This document shows positions 33,601-44,798 of a stretch of DNA of 64,000 nucleotides, in pieces. The stretch comes from Congeria kusceri (taxonomy: Eukaryota > Mollusca > Bivalvia > Myida > Dreissenidae), in NCBI GenBank assembly GCA_027627225.1, contig JAPFQT010000086.1:496001-560000 (forward strand). Direction: 5' to 3'. A program made the translations under genes and the position numbers. Each line of letters starts with the position of its first letter. The first letter of the stretch is position 1. A model generated the notes under the pieces. That model did not search any database and was not told the origin of the DNA. It was given only the letters and a program-made list of their open reading frames with translations.

Positions 33601-34480
33601 CGGATAGACTAAACTCTCAAAAGACAGTTGGAACCAAACAATAATTAAACTGTGAGTTATAAAGATACTGTTCAACAGATTGCTCTTAAACAGTTAGCTC
33701 AGTCAGGGCAGCACTCACTCTGACCCAAGTAGTTTGTACCACAATTACTGCACACAAAAAACAACAGAAAATCATAGCTAAGTATGTGATAAAAGTCTAC
33801 AAGTCATTCTAGATGTGTAATGACTATCTATTTAACTGCAAGCACAAGTATCGATGTAAAAATAAACGATGTTAAATCATTATCAGCATTAAACATAATG
33901 AAATTAACCAATTTCACATAATATAATCATTTTCTATCTTTGAAATAAACAATACTCAAAAGATTAATGTCTTTTTACTGGAGAAAGTTAAAAAATCCTT
34001 CGTATTTCAAATTCAAGTATTAATATAACATATCAGTGTCATGTTTTCAAGTAATTGATCAAATAAATTTCTAACATGTATGTAGAAATGACAGTCAGTC
34101 TAAAAATAGCAAGTGTCATGTACATGTATATTTATGTACAAACATTAACTTCTAAACTAAAATTGTTTTTGTCATTTTGGCATACAGTATATGTTAACTT
34201 GTTAAGTTATGTAAAATGCAATAGCAATTATGTAAGACACAGACGGTAGAATATCAGTTCCAATGTCCAAAAATACACTGCCATTTTAAGATAAAAATAT
34301 TGTTTATACAAACATATTGTAGATCCTAAACCACAATTGTGTTTTGAAACATAATACAATTCACAATTCATAAATTTGAAAAATAATACACTACACAATA
34401 CATCAGTTTCAATATAAATACATAATATCATTTTAAAATTAACACATTTGTTATTATACAAATGTCTGATACATGTAAAA
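33601..34480. other. 3' flank of the TRIM-like gene
   Basis: AT-rich sequence downstream of the stop codon on the minus strand. No clear AATAAA was found close to the stop, so the 3' end of the transcript is not placed. Confidence 0.4.
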
Positions 34481-34485
34481 GTAAG

Positions 34486-34838
34486 CTATTGCACTTTGAA
34501 CACCAGGATGTTGTTGTTGTTCCATTGTCCCACAATGATGGAGGCTGTGTGCCTGTTGTAGCAGACTGACTCTGGTCTCCCCACTCCATCCCTGCGTGTA
34601 GCCAGAGTGGCCAGCTTCTTCCTGCCCTCCCTGTCCACCTGTATGATAGCCTGGGACTCCCATCCACAGACCAACACCTGGCCTGCAGGTGTCACATGTA
34701 CAGCCTCTGGGCGTCGTAGTTCAGGGTCCTCCAATGTAGAGAGTACCGACCTGTCCCTGGCCAGGGTGAGGAGCTTGTGCTGGGCCTGGTTGGTGATGTA
34801 TATCTGATCCCCAGTGGGACTCACAGCACACTTGTATA
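34486..34838 (-). CDS. TRIM-like gene, exon 3: C-terminal propeller blades
   Basis: Last coding exon, bounded by acceptor gttttgcag and the stop at 34488-34486. It enters in phase 1 and adds 116 residues. They hold repeated propeller-type blades: SPTGDQIYITNQAQHKLLTL, then VTPAGQVLVCGWESQAIIQV, then TASIIVGQWNNNNILVF. These are the (V/S)xPxGxxhhhxxxxxxxhhhh pattern of NHL-like beta-propellers. In this family the propeller is the substrate- or RNA-contacting part. Codon use and GC content are clearly higher than in the surrounding introns, so the exon is under coding constraint. Confidence 0.85.
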
Positions 34839-35804
34839 CTGCAAAACAGAGTCACATCAAGATATTAAATTACTTTAAGTGTTTAATAATGTTAATAAAC
34901 AAACTGCAGTGACATCGTATTATTAATGTGTTGTTAAACAGACAATTACGCATCTTAAAGATCTGCATAAAATCCAATAATAATAAATATTTTAGTGTGA
35001 CAGGAAGGTTCTGTATCAGTTTATTGCCTAAAAGTTTGACACGTTGACTGGTGAGTTAGAATTGAAGTCCACCACAAATACACAGATGTAAACAATTACA
35101 CGGTACAGTGAACATGTACACATGACTGTGTAACTATATGCAGTAATAACAGATTTCCTATACATGTATACATGAATGTGTCAGCTGATGCAACTATGGC
35201 ATATGCAGTATTCATAGATTTTCTATACATGTACACAGGATTACTGACATCTGTGTTATTCTATAGCTGACACAGGCTGACATATTTATGACATGTACAT
35301 GTACATTATAATAACACAAGTTAAGCTTTTACAACAGGAAATATGTTTCAAAACAACATGAAAACTTCTCCCTCTTGTTCTTCTACACAAGTAACAAAAG
35401 CCAGTTGTCATTTAAACAGTTTTACAAATACATATCTATTAATTTAACAAATTTCAACTACAACAATTGAAAGTTTATTTACTTCATATAACGTTTGAAA
35501 ACACGATGAATTATGAAACAATAATGCATGTATATTTACTTGAAAACCACAAAATATAAACAGCAGGTCACAGAGTGTGTCATTGATTTGCACTCACTGT
35601 CTATTTATAGACATGCCATGAAGTCAGAAGTGACAGTAAAAATGCCTGATAACTTATATATATAAATCCATAATATTGAAAATCATTCTTTACTGCTGTT
35701 GTAATAATAAATTGACACATGTACATTCTACAATATGCAGTCTTACAATTACTTTATGATACATATTTCGAATAATATCCGGATGAACCCGCCATGATTC
35801 TAAC
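34839..35804 (-). other. intron 2 of the TRIM-like gene
   Basis: GT-AG intron of 966 bp (gttaga ... ttttgcag). It contains an imperfect duplication around 35110-35250 (cctatacatgtatacatgaa / ctatacatgtacacagg, tatgcagtaata / atgcagtattca). Confidence 0.75.
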
Positions 35805-36817
35805 CTGTATATCTATCTGATGTATCCTGATACAGCTTGCTGACCAGTTTCCCACTCAGAGTGTACTTGTACAGTGCTCTACCAGAAGTGACATACAGCT
35901 CCCCCTGGTGGTGGGCGATACCTCTACAGCCATGTTGTAACTGAAGCTTCCTGCCCTTCACCAGCTGCCCATTGTTGACTGAGATCAACTGGATCTCATG
36001 TGTTTTAGCATCATTCACAGTAACAGCAACTTCACTCTGTGTTATATGACATATGTCCCATAGATTAGTTGACACATCACAATGAGTAAGCACCCTGTAC
36101 CGCTGGTCCAGCAGCTTCAATTTCTTATTACTGTAGTCTACAACAAGAATCTGGCCATCAGGGAGAACACAGACACCTGTGATATCACACTTGGATGAAT
36201 CACTTGGTATGCGCACATTATACTCTGACTTTCCTTTAACAGTCAATACTTGGTATGGGTTTCCCTGCACTGTCAATGGCTGGGTACTGTGTACAATCCT
36301 CCCCAGACCTGACAGTTTGGACAAGTACTGCTCAATGTCACTGTTAGGCTGGAATGTTAGTGAACTTTTAACCTGAACAGAGTTCTCCTTCAAATATGTT
36401 TCAGACTGCTGTATTTTGTCGCTACATTTCTTGCTTGCTATACAGGAGAGTTCTTTCATGCTCATATCACTTATGTCCTGAATGGCTTCATGCAGTATTT
36501 TCAAGTCGTCACGAAGTCTACTGCAGTTGTTCACATCAGTCTTGAGTGAAGCTTGCAGGCTTGTGAGTGTATTTTTCATTTCCTTCAAAGTGATTTTTTC
36601 AATATTGTCTAAAGTGTCATTTATTTTTCTGCGTGTTTCTTGTATTTTGTGTAATTGTTTATCATATGAACCCTGCAGTGACTTAATGCCGGTCTCCCAA
36701 TTTGTTTGAAGTTTGTTCATTTGTTCCTGAATTGTTTGAAGCTTCACTGCAAACTGCTGCAGGTCAGTTGACTGGGTTTTGCCACACTCAGATATAAGCA
36801 TCACTTTGGTGCACTGT
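35805..36817 (-). CDS. TRIM-like gene, exon 2: end of B-box, coiled coil, first propeller blades
   Basis: Large exon with acceptor tttgttacag and donor atacag|gttaga, entering in phase 2 and leaving in phase 1. The first residues (HRQCTKVMLISE across the junction) finish the second B-box. Residues about 128-225 of the protein are heptad-like and charged (KLQTIQEQMNKLQTNWETGI, LKTDVNNCSRLRDDLKILHE), as expected for the TRIM coiled coil. From about residue 306 the propeller begins: CDITGVCVLPDGQILVVDYS, then LWDICHITQSEVAVTV, then HGCRGIAHHQGELYVTSG. The exon is the longest credible coding stretch in the window. Confidence 0.9.
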
Positions 36818-37785
36818 CTGTAACAAAATACAGTATATTATAATAACGTGCCTAAAATAATTTGGCAGATTTTTCTTAAATATTAAGACAATACTATTAT
36901 ACATATTCTTATTTTAAAGCTTGTGAGATGGATGGTTTACATTGGCCATTTCAAGACAATACCGGTATATTCTTACACTGGATATTTACATGTATTTAGG
37001 CACATAAAATATAACAAGAAGCACAGGAGTGCATGTATCGCTCCACTGGCTTATTAAGTAGGAGTGTCAGAAGCAAAAGGACCCTGATATACTATATAAG
37101 GAAAAAAGGTCCCACCCACTGGAGGCGTTTTAAAAAAATAAATCAAAATGGTTAATTTTGGCAGAGAACTTAATCCAAGCTGTGGTTTCTAACATTTTGT
37201 GCAGCGGACCGGGACGATTTGAGCGACTTTGATAGAGGACAATCCAAGAAACATTTGTGTGAAGTTTCAGCAAAGTTGGCCGACAGGTTTCGAAGGAGAT
37301 GTCGTGTAAAGAAATTATGTACGGACGCAAGCACACACAAACGATGGACGAACCGCCATGGCATAAGCTCGCTGGCCTTTGGCGAGTGGAGCTTAAAATG
37401 AATATGCCAGCATTGGAATAAAGGCTACCTTGTTTGCAAAGTAGTGAAGAAAACGCAATAATGGAATTGTAATAACTTAACATTTCGATATCAGATACAA
37501 TAGTTACAGGATCAACCCTCGATGTGTAGCCCGTATTGATCTTATAATTCAGGCAGTCAGTTTACCTGTTAAACATTGGTATCCAGTTAAAACCAGGAAG
37601 TTTAAAACTGCATCTTTTCTGTTATATAAATATATTGGTTTCTCAAGCCACAAGTTTTGTCCTCAACTTAATTTTTGCTAATAATAATTATCAGACTTAA
37701 TTATATTGGTCTAAAAAGTTAATTTTCTAGTAATAAAGATAATTGTTATGTGAACGATCATTTTAACAAAAATGTCTTATGATAC
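36818..37785 (-). other. intron 1 of the TRIM-like gene
   Basis: GT-AG intron of 968 bp (gtatca ... gttacag). It carries the small cored element at 37013-37396 in the orientation opposite to the gene. Confidence 0.8.
37013..37396 (+). mobile_element. small Helentron/DINE-like element (GCTCCACT type) in an intron
   Basis: It starts acaagaa, then hairpin GCAC-AGGA-GTGC (37021-37032) and GCTCCACT. It ends ctcgctggcctttggcgag overlapping AGTGGAGC and ttaaaa. Only about one core unit is present (gcagcggaccgggacgattt, gaggacaatccaagaaacat). Overlapping open frames are by-products. Confidence 0.65.
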
Positions 37786-38120
37786 CTGTGATTAAGTAGA
37801 ACACAATTTGAGCAGCAAAGTTGTCCGTGGTCTTTACAGAACATTTTCAATTTTTCATCTTTGTGAACTTCGCATTTCAACAGAAAATCCTCCACCTTCT
37901 TTGAAGCTGGCCATTTCTTCATATCTCCCCTTCCATAAGGGGAATGTGTTTTAAACAACTGACCATGATGATGAATACATTGTCCACAGTAAAACTTCAA
38001 ACATGTTTCACAGTAAAATTCTGCGACTACCTCAATAGATTGCTCTTCGCAGGTCGAACAACAAAAATCTTTAAATTCATCTGACCCTTTAGCAACAGTA
38101 GACATAGAACATTTCGCCAT
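37786..38120 (-). CDS. TRIM-like gene, exon 1: two B-box zinc fingers, no RING
   Basis: The start ATG at 38120 opens a 566-aa protein encoded by three exons. There is no RING upstream. The protein begins MAKCSMSTVAKG and enters a B-box1-like cluster (C21, C24, C37, C40, C45, C48, H52, H59). A B-box2 follows (C83, H86, C95, H98, C103, C106, H111, completed by C114 in exon 2). B-box, coiled coil and propeller together define the RING-less TRIM-like proteins that are numerous in bivalves and often annotated as TRIM45-, TRIM56- or TRIM71-like. Without a RING it is unlikely to be a ubiquitin ligase on its own and may act by hetero-oligomerisation, which is inference. Donor: cacag|gtatca. The upstream region holds two E-boxes. 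Confidence 0.9.
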
Positions 38121-38344
38121 TTTGCTAACTGACTTTCAACAAACAAAAGTTTCAACTTAAATTCAGCTGAAATATTAATGTCCCAGTATCTCGTTTAAAA
38201 TAAATTAACAGTCCAGAAAACACACATTAAATGCTAGTGTCAATAGTCAAGCAATCAAAAATTTCTAACTGAACAAAAACCAAGATAACCTTCAAATGAC
38301 GCTCGGTGGACTGATACAAGTAAACAGTGTACTATGTAAACTGT

Positions 38345-38366
38345 CACGTGAGTATTAGGTCACGTG
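38345..38366. promoter_or_regulatory. pair of CACGTG E-boxes upstream of the TRIM-like gene
   Basis: Two copies of GTCACGTG(A/G)G stand at 38345-38350 and 38361-38366, 16 bases apart, about 225-245 bases upstream of the ATG. The surrounding words are also similar (cacgtgagtattagg / cacgtgggtattggg). The sequence fits sites for bHLH-zip factors such as MITF/TFE or USF types. Binding is not shown by sequence alone. Confidence 0.45.
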
Positions 38367-38399
38367 GGTATTGGGTTACTTTAAACTTTACACTGCGCC

Positions 38400-39130
38400 A
38401 AAGGTTTGTAACTGAATAGTAGATTACAAAAAACTAGTTTTTATCACACAGACCAAATGCAGCTGGTTTAAACGCGTACTGATTAATGTCTATAGAATGT
38501 TTATTACCGGTATGTAAGAGATATCCCACACTGACTATTTTATCACAGTTGTCACTTCCTTTTGCCAAAACAGCATACTGACTTGATTTTTGTTCTTTAG
38601 TCATTTTAAAACAATTGCACTGTTAAAATCTTGCAATATAATTCAATCTTCAATAATAAAAATCTAAGGGAGACAACTCCTGTCTTAAAACACTTTAATT
38701 GTCTGACCCATATTAATGGCATACTGTCAGTATCAAGTGTAAATTCCAACTGATTCTGTGAAGACTCACAATCATACTTCAAATAAAAAGTCTGAGGCAG
38801 CAACTGTAAAAAAAAAAATTGTATATATTTACCATTTTTACAGATCAACTTCATTGGAAAGCATCTGAACAATATTAATTATGCCCATTTTTTCAAGTTT
38901 TTCAACTTCCTTGTAGTGATAACAGAGAACAGGTTGTTTAAAGCAAAATGTTCACAATGAATGACAATTCTAACATGCCGCGTGCAGTTTTCTATAGACA
39001 AAGAACAAAATTCAACGTTGTTTAACTACCAATAAACAACCCCCAAAAATACTTCAGAAACTGTAAAATATAGTTTGCATTGTAATTGCTAAAACAAAGT
39101 TGTTAGGTCATGTTACAATTGAAATAACTT
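38400..39130. other. upstream flank of the TRIM-like gene; diverged repeat at its far end
   Basis: No gene is supported. From 38995 (ctatagacaaagaac, taccaataaacaac) the sequence is a diverged copy of the duplicated segment at 41500 and 57240. Confidence 0.5.
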
Positions 39131-39140
39131 TCGCATTATC

Positions 39141-39231
39141 ATTGTTTATCGGCTAGAAAACACTAACAGCCTTGTGGTTTAATTCATAGGCATCAGAACA
39201 CAAAATCGCTGTTTATTAGCCAATGAACAAC
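39141..39231. repeat. diverged foldback element
   Basis: attgtttatcggctagaaaa at the left and gctgtttattagccaatgaa at the right are worn versions of the two palindromes seen intact at 22.3 and 57.3 kb. The words cttgtggtttaattc and catcagaac lie between them. Confidence 0.6.
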
Positions 39232-39657
39232 TCTAAATGCAAAAATATTTCTTAATTAACAACAGTTGCCGGAGGATGACTGACCACAATATATCTCAGT
39301 TCGAGATCAGGTGAGCTAAAAATCTGTTGGGTGCAACCACACTACATTTAGGCAGCGTGTCACTGCTTTAGCAACTGTTGTTGTTGATCTCCTTGTTATC
39401 TTACCTTGGCAATACCTCGGGTTGCAATCCTCAACTCAATAGCTACCACAACCAAGGTCACTTCTGTCGGTACAGGTCCTGTGTCTGGCTCGAGTTCCAT
39501 TCCAGCTGTTTACTCCCTGGCTGACCAATCTATTTCTGTACATCACTGCCAGGCGCATCTGTTCGGGTATGTATGTAAATACAACAAAATAATATTGGCA
39601 CTCATGTGGATGTTGTGTTAATGATTATAAGTGAAGACTTCATCAAGCTTGATATTA

Positions 39658-40690
39658 ACAAGAGCTGTCTCAGGACAGCGCGCTCGACTACTCAACCGCT
39701 TTGTCAGAGTTATCAGCCTTTATCACTACAAAAAAAGAGGCATACTTCTCCTAAAATACTGGTCACAGATATGTGCCTTGGTCAGTGACCTTTATATAAT
39801 GATCTTGAAGACATGTGTGATCTTTTAGTTGAATATCTGTAGCAGATATAGAGATAATCATACTCAATTGTAGGTCAGAGCTATGGGCCTTGTTCAGTGA
39901 CCTTATACAATGACCCTGAAGACATGTGTACAGTTTCAATTAAATATCTGTAGTAGTTATAGAGTTATAGAGTTGTTGCACGCGAACTTTAACCTGAATT
40001 CATAAGTACAAAAAGGGGCATATTTCTGCTAAATTATTGGTTAGAGTTATGGGCCTTGGTCCGTGACCTTACATAATGACTCCGAAGACATATAAAGTCG
40101 CAATGGTGTAGTGGATATGGTGTCCGCCTTGCGACCGGAGGTCCCAGGTTCGATCGCCACTCAGGGAGCACTCTCAAGATCTTTCCAACGACACCAAGTA
40201 CTGGTTCTTCCCAGGAAACGCACTCGAGAGTGTCTTTATAAGCCAAGGCTTTCGATGCAATCAAGCTAAAATAAATAGGTTTAAACTAAACTAAGGACAT
40301 GTGTGAAGTTTCAATTGAATATCTGTGGTAGTTAAAGAGATACGGAGTTGTTGCCACGCAAAATTCAAACTGAATTTCTAAGTACAAAAAGGGGCATAAT
40401 TCTGCTAAATTGCAGGTCAGACTTAAGGGGCTTGGTCAGTGACCTTACATAATGACCTCAAAGACATGTGTGAAGTTTCTTTTGAATATCTGTGTAGTAG
40501 TTACAGAGATATGTACTTGTTGCACGCAATCCTTAACCTGAATTTTCTCTTGCACGCAAACCTTAACCTGACATTCTAAGTCATTTCTGTAGTAGTTACA
40601 GTTACAGATACCTGAACCAGAGCATTAGGGCGATGCGGACAAACAGGTGAGTAGTGTAGCTCGAAGTATTCGGTGAATAGTCGAGCTAAA
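39658..40690 (+). mobile_element. Helentron/DINE-like element (GCTCGACTA type) with nested SINE
   Basis: It starts acaagag, then hairpin CTGTC-TCAG-GACAG (39665-39678) and GCTCGACTA (39682-39690). It ends TAGTCGAGC (40678-40686) and taaaaa, with cgaagtattcgg as the 3' hairpin. The core units (ttggtcagtgaccttataca, atgaccctgaagacatgtgt, gaatatctgtagtagttata) recur about five times. A SINE interrupts one unit at gaagacat. Confidence 0.7.
40092..40293 (+). mobile_element. tRNA-derived SINE nested in a cored element
   Basis: The head gtcgcaatggtgtagtggat ... aggttcgatcgcc (A and B boxes) is followed by caccaagtactggttcttcc, gagagtgtctttataagcc and the tail gctaaaataaataggtttaa + actaaacta. The flanks gaagacat and aaggacat look like a diverged target duplication, since the uninterrupted core units read gaagacatgtgtgaag. 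It is the same family as 25815-26022. Confidence 0.8.
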
Positions 40691-41216
40691 AATGTTAAGT
40701 ACTAAACAGGTCACCTGTACTTGTAAAGCAACAGAAGGGCGATAGATAAGGGTGGCAGGTAGATAATCAAACATTATCAAATATGTCGGCATAGCTTTTT
40801 AAACAGACATAAATACTGTTTGCATAACCATTTACCACACTACTTAAAAAGTTTATAGGCACACATATTTATTACCCGTAATAGTCTACATTTGATGTTA
40901 CTCTGTATGTATGTCAAGACCATATAGAGTTCATATGCTGACAGTAAATGCAGTTAAACATTGAGTTCTATAACACTAAACTAAGTTACCAGCCCTGTTG
41001 AACCATCGGCCTGTTACTGGGAAGATTGTGTCCACAGCCTCTTCCTGGGTCTCCACAGCCTGGCAATGACTTACTGGAAGATATGGTGAACATAGAAATC
41101 AATGAGTACTTACAAACATACAATTTTTATAAACTATATTTTACTTATTCTGCTATTGGTGGTTGTGTTTTTTGCTCCATGGTTTTGTTTTATGTTTGTC
41201 TTTTTTTTTCGGAAAG

Positions 41217-42165
41217 CCCCATGTATATGGACATATATGTTACGTATATTCTTAATACAATTAGAAATGTGTTACTTTTCAAAATGGTACATTACATTCA
41301 TATCGATTTAATGTCTACTACAAATGTTCCTGCGCCTGCAAATGTGTCATCGATGACCAGTGTTTATATTATTAAATTTATAGTTTTGTCTATTAGGTTT
41401 TGTCAATTGTTTGAAGAAACAAGGCCATCACATTAAACAATGCTTCAATATTAATTATTTGCAATTCTTACATGATACTCAATAATGTTTCTATAGACAA
41501 AGAACAAAATTAAAGTTGTTAAACTACCCAATAAACAATGCAAAAAGTAATTTTCGCATGTTCGTTGTTTATCGACCAATAAACAACTCTTTGTTGTTCT
41601 GATGTGTGGCTATTAAACCACTCAGAACAACGACCTCGTGGTTTAATTCCTATGCATCAGAACTCCAAATTGTTGTTTATTGGCAAATAAACAATAGAAA
41701 ATTGAAAATTATTTCTTTAAAAAAAAAAAATCACTTTAAAGCAATCCTGTTAGCCTTTAATAGTCCAAGTGCTGACAAAAGCTTATTACATCTTAACTAA
41801 CTGCCAGAACATTCCTGGAAATCATTCTATCTCTGTTCTCTGTATAAATAAAAAAAAAAAATCTAAAAATAATTCTAAGGAGTTAATCCAACAATCTGGG
41901 CATAGATCAAGACATAGTCATAACCCATTTCCTTGGTTTAAATGAAGATATGACAATGAAAAATATGTAATTATTTCATATGCTTAAAAATCAACACCCT
42001 TGGTCCCAGGCAAAAATGTCTTATAAACTTCTTCGTAAAGAGCTGTGAGCATATTGTTAAGCAATAAAGCAATAAATATCATGAATTAATATGAATGAAT
42101 GGGTAAAACCAATCCATTAAGGGAGGTAGTTTGTTTCAAAAAAATGTTATGCATGGTTCTAAAAC
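41217..42165 (+). repeat. segmental duplication, copy A (uninterrupted)
   Basis: From ccccatgtatatggacatat to gaatgaatgggtaaaaccaa this segment matches 55675-57955 in the same order and orientation. In the central part (41430-41800 against 57180-57550) only a handful of bases differ. Copy A keeps ttatattatta joined directly to aatttatagttttgtc, where copy B has about 1.3 kb inserted. Confidence 0.85.
41564..41694. repeat. foldback element inside duplication copy A
   Basis: It is bounded by gttgtttatcg / accaataaacaac (41564-41587) and ttgtttattgg / caaataaacaat (41671-41694). Inner inverted words are ttgttctgatg against catcagaactc and attaaaccac against gtggtttaat. Confidence 0.75.
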
Positions 42166-42479
42166 GATTACATGTATATTTATCACTTATCAAACACGTT
42201 TTTTTTTGGATCATTATCTCAGCACATCTATGAATGAGAAAAGCAGTAAAGGTTAAATTGTCAGAAGCTAGTGGAGGAAATTATGTTAAAGAAATATTAA
42301 TTTAACCCTCCAGTTGACGTTATACTATTGGAGAGGACTAGAGCAAAACTTTAAATTCAAGCAAGGCATAAGTTTTCTTTATGAGTAATAATACACACGT
42401 CATCTTGGCACACAGTACCAAATCATAACTGCAATAACAAAGAAATGCTTTAGAATAATAGGAACAAATAAACTGGCCC

Positions 42480-42690
42480 GGACGCCGACACCAACATCGA
42501 CGCCGAGGCCACTAGAATAGCTTGCTATTTCTTCAAAAAGTTCAGCTAAAAATGCACCCAGATACCCAGGTGCACGAGTTCACATGCAAATATGTTTTTG
42601 AAGTTTGAACACTCTAGCAGTTATACTTTTTGAGTTACGCACGAGACAAAAAGTCGACGGATGGACCAGACATCTAAACGAGTATAATGA
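42480..42690 (+). mobile_element. fused ends of two cored elements
   Basis: gccgacaccaacatcgacgc ... agctaaaaatg (42483-42551) looks like the 3' end of the GCTCGACTA type. It is directly followed by cacccagatacccaggtgca, gcagttatactttttgagtt and gacggatggac, which belong to the type at 6031-6598. Both are truncated. Confidence 0.5.
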
Positions 42691-42699
42691 TTTCCTTCA

Positions 42700-43200
42700 T
42701 CACGGCAGCTGCAATATGGAAGACTTGTGATGTGCTCCCCCACTCAAATCTACATAAAGTACTTTCAACTTAGTTTACATGAAAAGATAAGAGGCGACAA
42801 TATACACCAACAATAAGTTACAGAAAACCATTCATATAATATGTCATTTATGGTCTTAAACAAGTTTTCTTGAAAAATATGGCTAATAATTTGCAGGTGT
42901 TAATATTTTTATTGTTTATCTCCAGTATACTATGCATTTCATAATTAAGTGTCTTCCTGAAAGCGTGTAATTTCAAGAATTTTTGGAAATGCCTACTGAA
43001 ATCTTCAATTGTATACTATTCAATTAGTTCTAATATTACAAGTACTTTAATCAGTAATATTTAATAATTGGTGTAATATACGCGTGATTTTTAATTATTG
43101 ATTTTAGCATGAATACTCCGACATGAATGTTTGGTGGAGTATGTCTGAAACTTATAGAAATTCAAAGTGTTTTATTTCAAAAAGATCAATACTACTGGGC
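42700..43200. repeat. diverged relative of 51990-52300
   Basis: gtttatctccagtat, tagtgtc..ctgaaa..tgtaatt and gcctactgaaat occur here (42912-43010) and, changed, at 52040-52140. They mark an older duplication of an unknown sequence. Confidence 0.4.
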
Positions 43201-43404
43201 TAATGAACAAGTCTCCGACAATCTGTTATATCTAATGTGAAAATTGCACACTGAGCTACTAATATGGCCATCCGAAAGGTTTATAATGTTGATAAATAGT
43301 AGTTTACATTGCCACTCAGAATGGGCATAAACCGTGACAAGTCTTGTTAAATATCCCAGGTAAATTATTCAACTTGAGATCATGTCCCGGCTGTACTTTG
43401 TCCA

Positions 43405-43690
43405 GGGTAAGCCTGGATAAGATGCTGGAAAAGCCTGGTAAAGCATGGAATACCATGGAAATCCATGGAATATGATGGAAAATGTGGAATTTTTTCCATG
43501 TTATGTGGACTTTTTTGGTCCAGCCTTTTCCAGCATTGGCTGGAATAGGCTGGAATTAGGCTGGACAATGGTGGTAAAAGCCTGGAAAAGCATGGACTTT
43601 AATTCCATGCAGCATGGAAAGTTGAACTTAGAAATTTTTAATGCTGGAAAACTGTTAGACATTCTCCATGTACCCTGGAAAGAACTTAGT
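43405..43690. repeat. degenerate array of TTCCATGGAA / CTGGAA words
   Basis: Almost the entire interval is made of catggaa, ctggaaaa, ccatgg and ccagcc words on both strands, each close to a palindrome. The open frames on both strands come from this low complexity. A sister locus lies at 50425-50790. Confidence 0.8.
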
Positions 43691-44369
43691 CTCTTTTCTG
43701 TGAGAAAAATACTTGTCATTTCACAGCAAGAAAATAATGTGCATAGAATGGTTACATTCTTGTACCAAGATCCAATAAAAATTCATTAAGCAATGTGACT
43801 TATTATTTATAAATGTTACTTATCTTGTAGAATTTTAAGTTTTGTGGCGATTTATTTTACTTTGCACTACTGCGTAAATGTTTGAAATGATCGCTCCACC
43901 TGAGAAACAGATTTAAAACGATTAACAACTATAATATGACGACTTTAAGACAATGTAGCAAGGTCATAATATGTCATTATTCCCAACTTAATTTTGGATT
44001 ACCCACTACATGAATAGAAAATCTTAAAGTTTTTGTTTCAGTGGGTCACAGACTATAATTAAAGTAATTAAACAAGTAAGTGAATAAATTATTTATTTCA
44101 GTGGCATGTGTAATTCATCAAATGAAAATTTCATTAAAATAGATACATCCGACCTGACGAGTCAGTAAGTCACCTGAAAGTTAATACATTGTACAATATG
44201 CAACAAAGTGCGATGTTAAACAAATAAATGTAAATGTTAAATGACAATTACCCGTAATAATCATATCAATTAATTATTTAGGTTACAAACATGTTTGTAA
44301 AAACCGTCTTATAACTACAATGTAAATGATAAAATTTTAATGATGAAGTCAGTTATAAAAATTCTGTAA

Positions 44370-44687
44370 TTAAAGCTGCAGTCCATTAAATCTTTTTCAA
44401 TACCCTGTAATTTGACAATTATAGTTTTTATGGATGTTAATGGTGTTTATTCATCTCATTGTTGTTTCTTGTTTACCAAAAGCGTTTATACTTCCTAAGT
44501 TCGAAAAGGTTTGATGCACACGGAATATACAAGAATGTATATGCTGATTAACTCCAGATGCATCACCAGTTATCGCATACAGAAAACGGACGACAATAAA
44601 TACCATTTAACTTTGTTTTTATTGGTAAGATGTAGATCAGAAAAAAATTCTGCCTAGTTTTAACATATTTCTGGACTGCTGCTTTAA
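44370..44687. mobile_element. TTAA-flanked inverted-repeat element (GCAGTCC family)
   Basis: The ends AGCTGCAGTCC and GGACTGCTGCT are inverted repeats with TTAA on each side (44370-44373 and 44684-44687). The element is about 310 bp without coding capacity. A partial copy lies at 18241-18440 in reverse. Confidence 0.65.
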
Positions 44688-44798
44688 CAATGTCATGAAC
44701 ATGTAAAAAGACAACAACACATACATTAATTAGTCACTTTTCTGACTATGCCCATTTAATCAGTCTCATGGTGATTTGGAAGCAGAGCTGCAAAGATT

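Noticed and set aside
37130..37483. 117-codon minus-strand frame inside intron 1 of the TRIM-like gene
   Set aside because: It overlaps the small cored element and has no splice sites consistent with the flanking exons.
39376..39565. Open segment beginning near an AG and ending at tcgg|gtatgt
   Set aside because: Two frames are open and neither gives a recognisable protein. The left acceptor is weak and the minus strand also has a strong donor, so no model can be chosen.
41026..41436. 136-codon plus-strand frame with hydrophobic stretches resembling a membrane protein
   Set aside because: The hydrophobic part comes from T-rich DNA in the duplicated segment; copy B does not keep the frame.
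43445..43789. 114-codon frame and overlapping frames on the other strand
   Set aside because: It arises from the low-complexity catggaa/ctggaa array; the same happens at 50453-50918.
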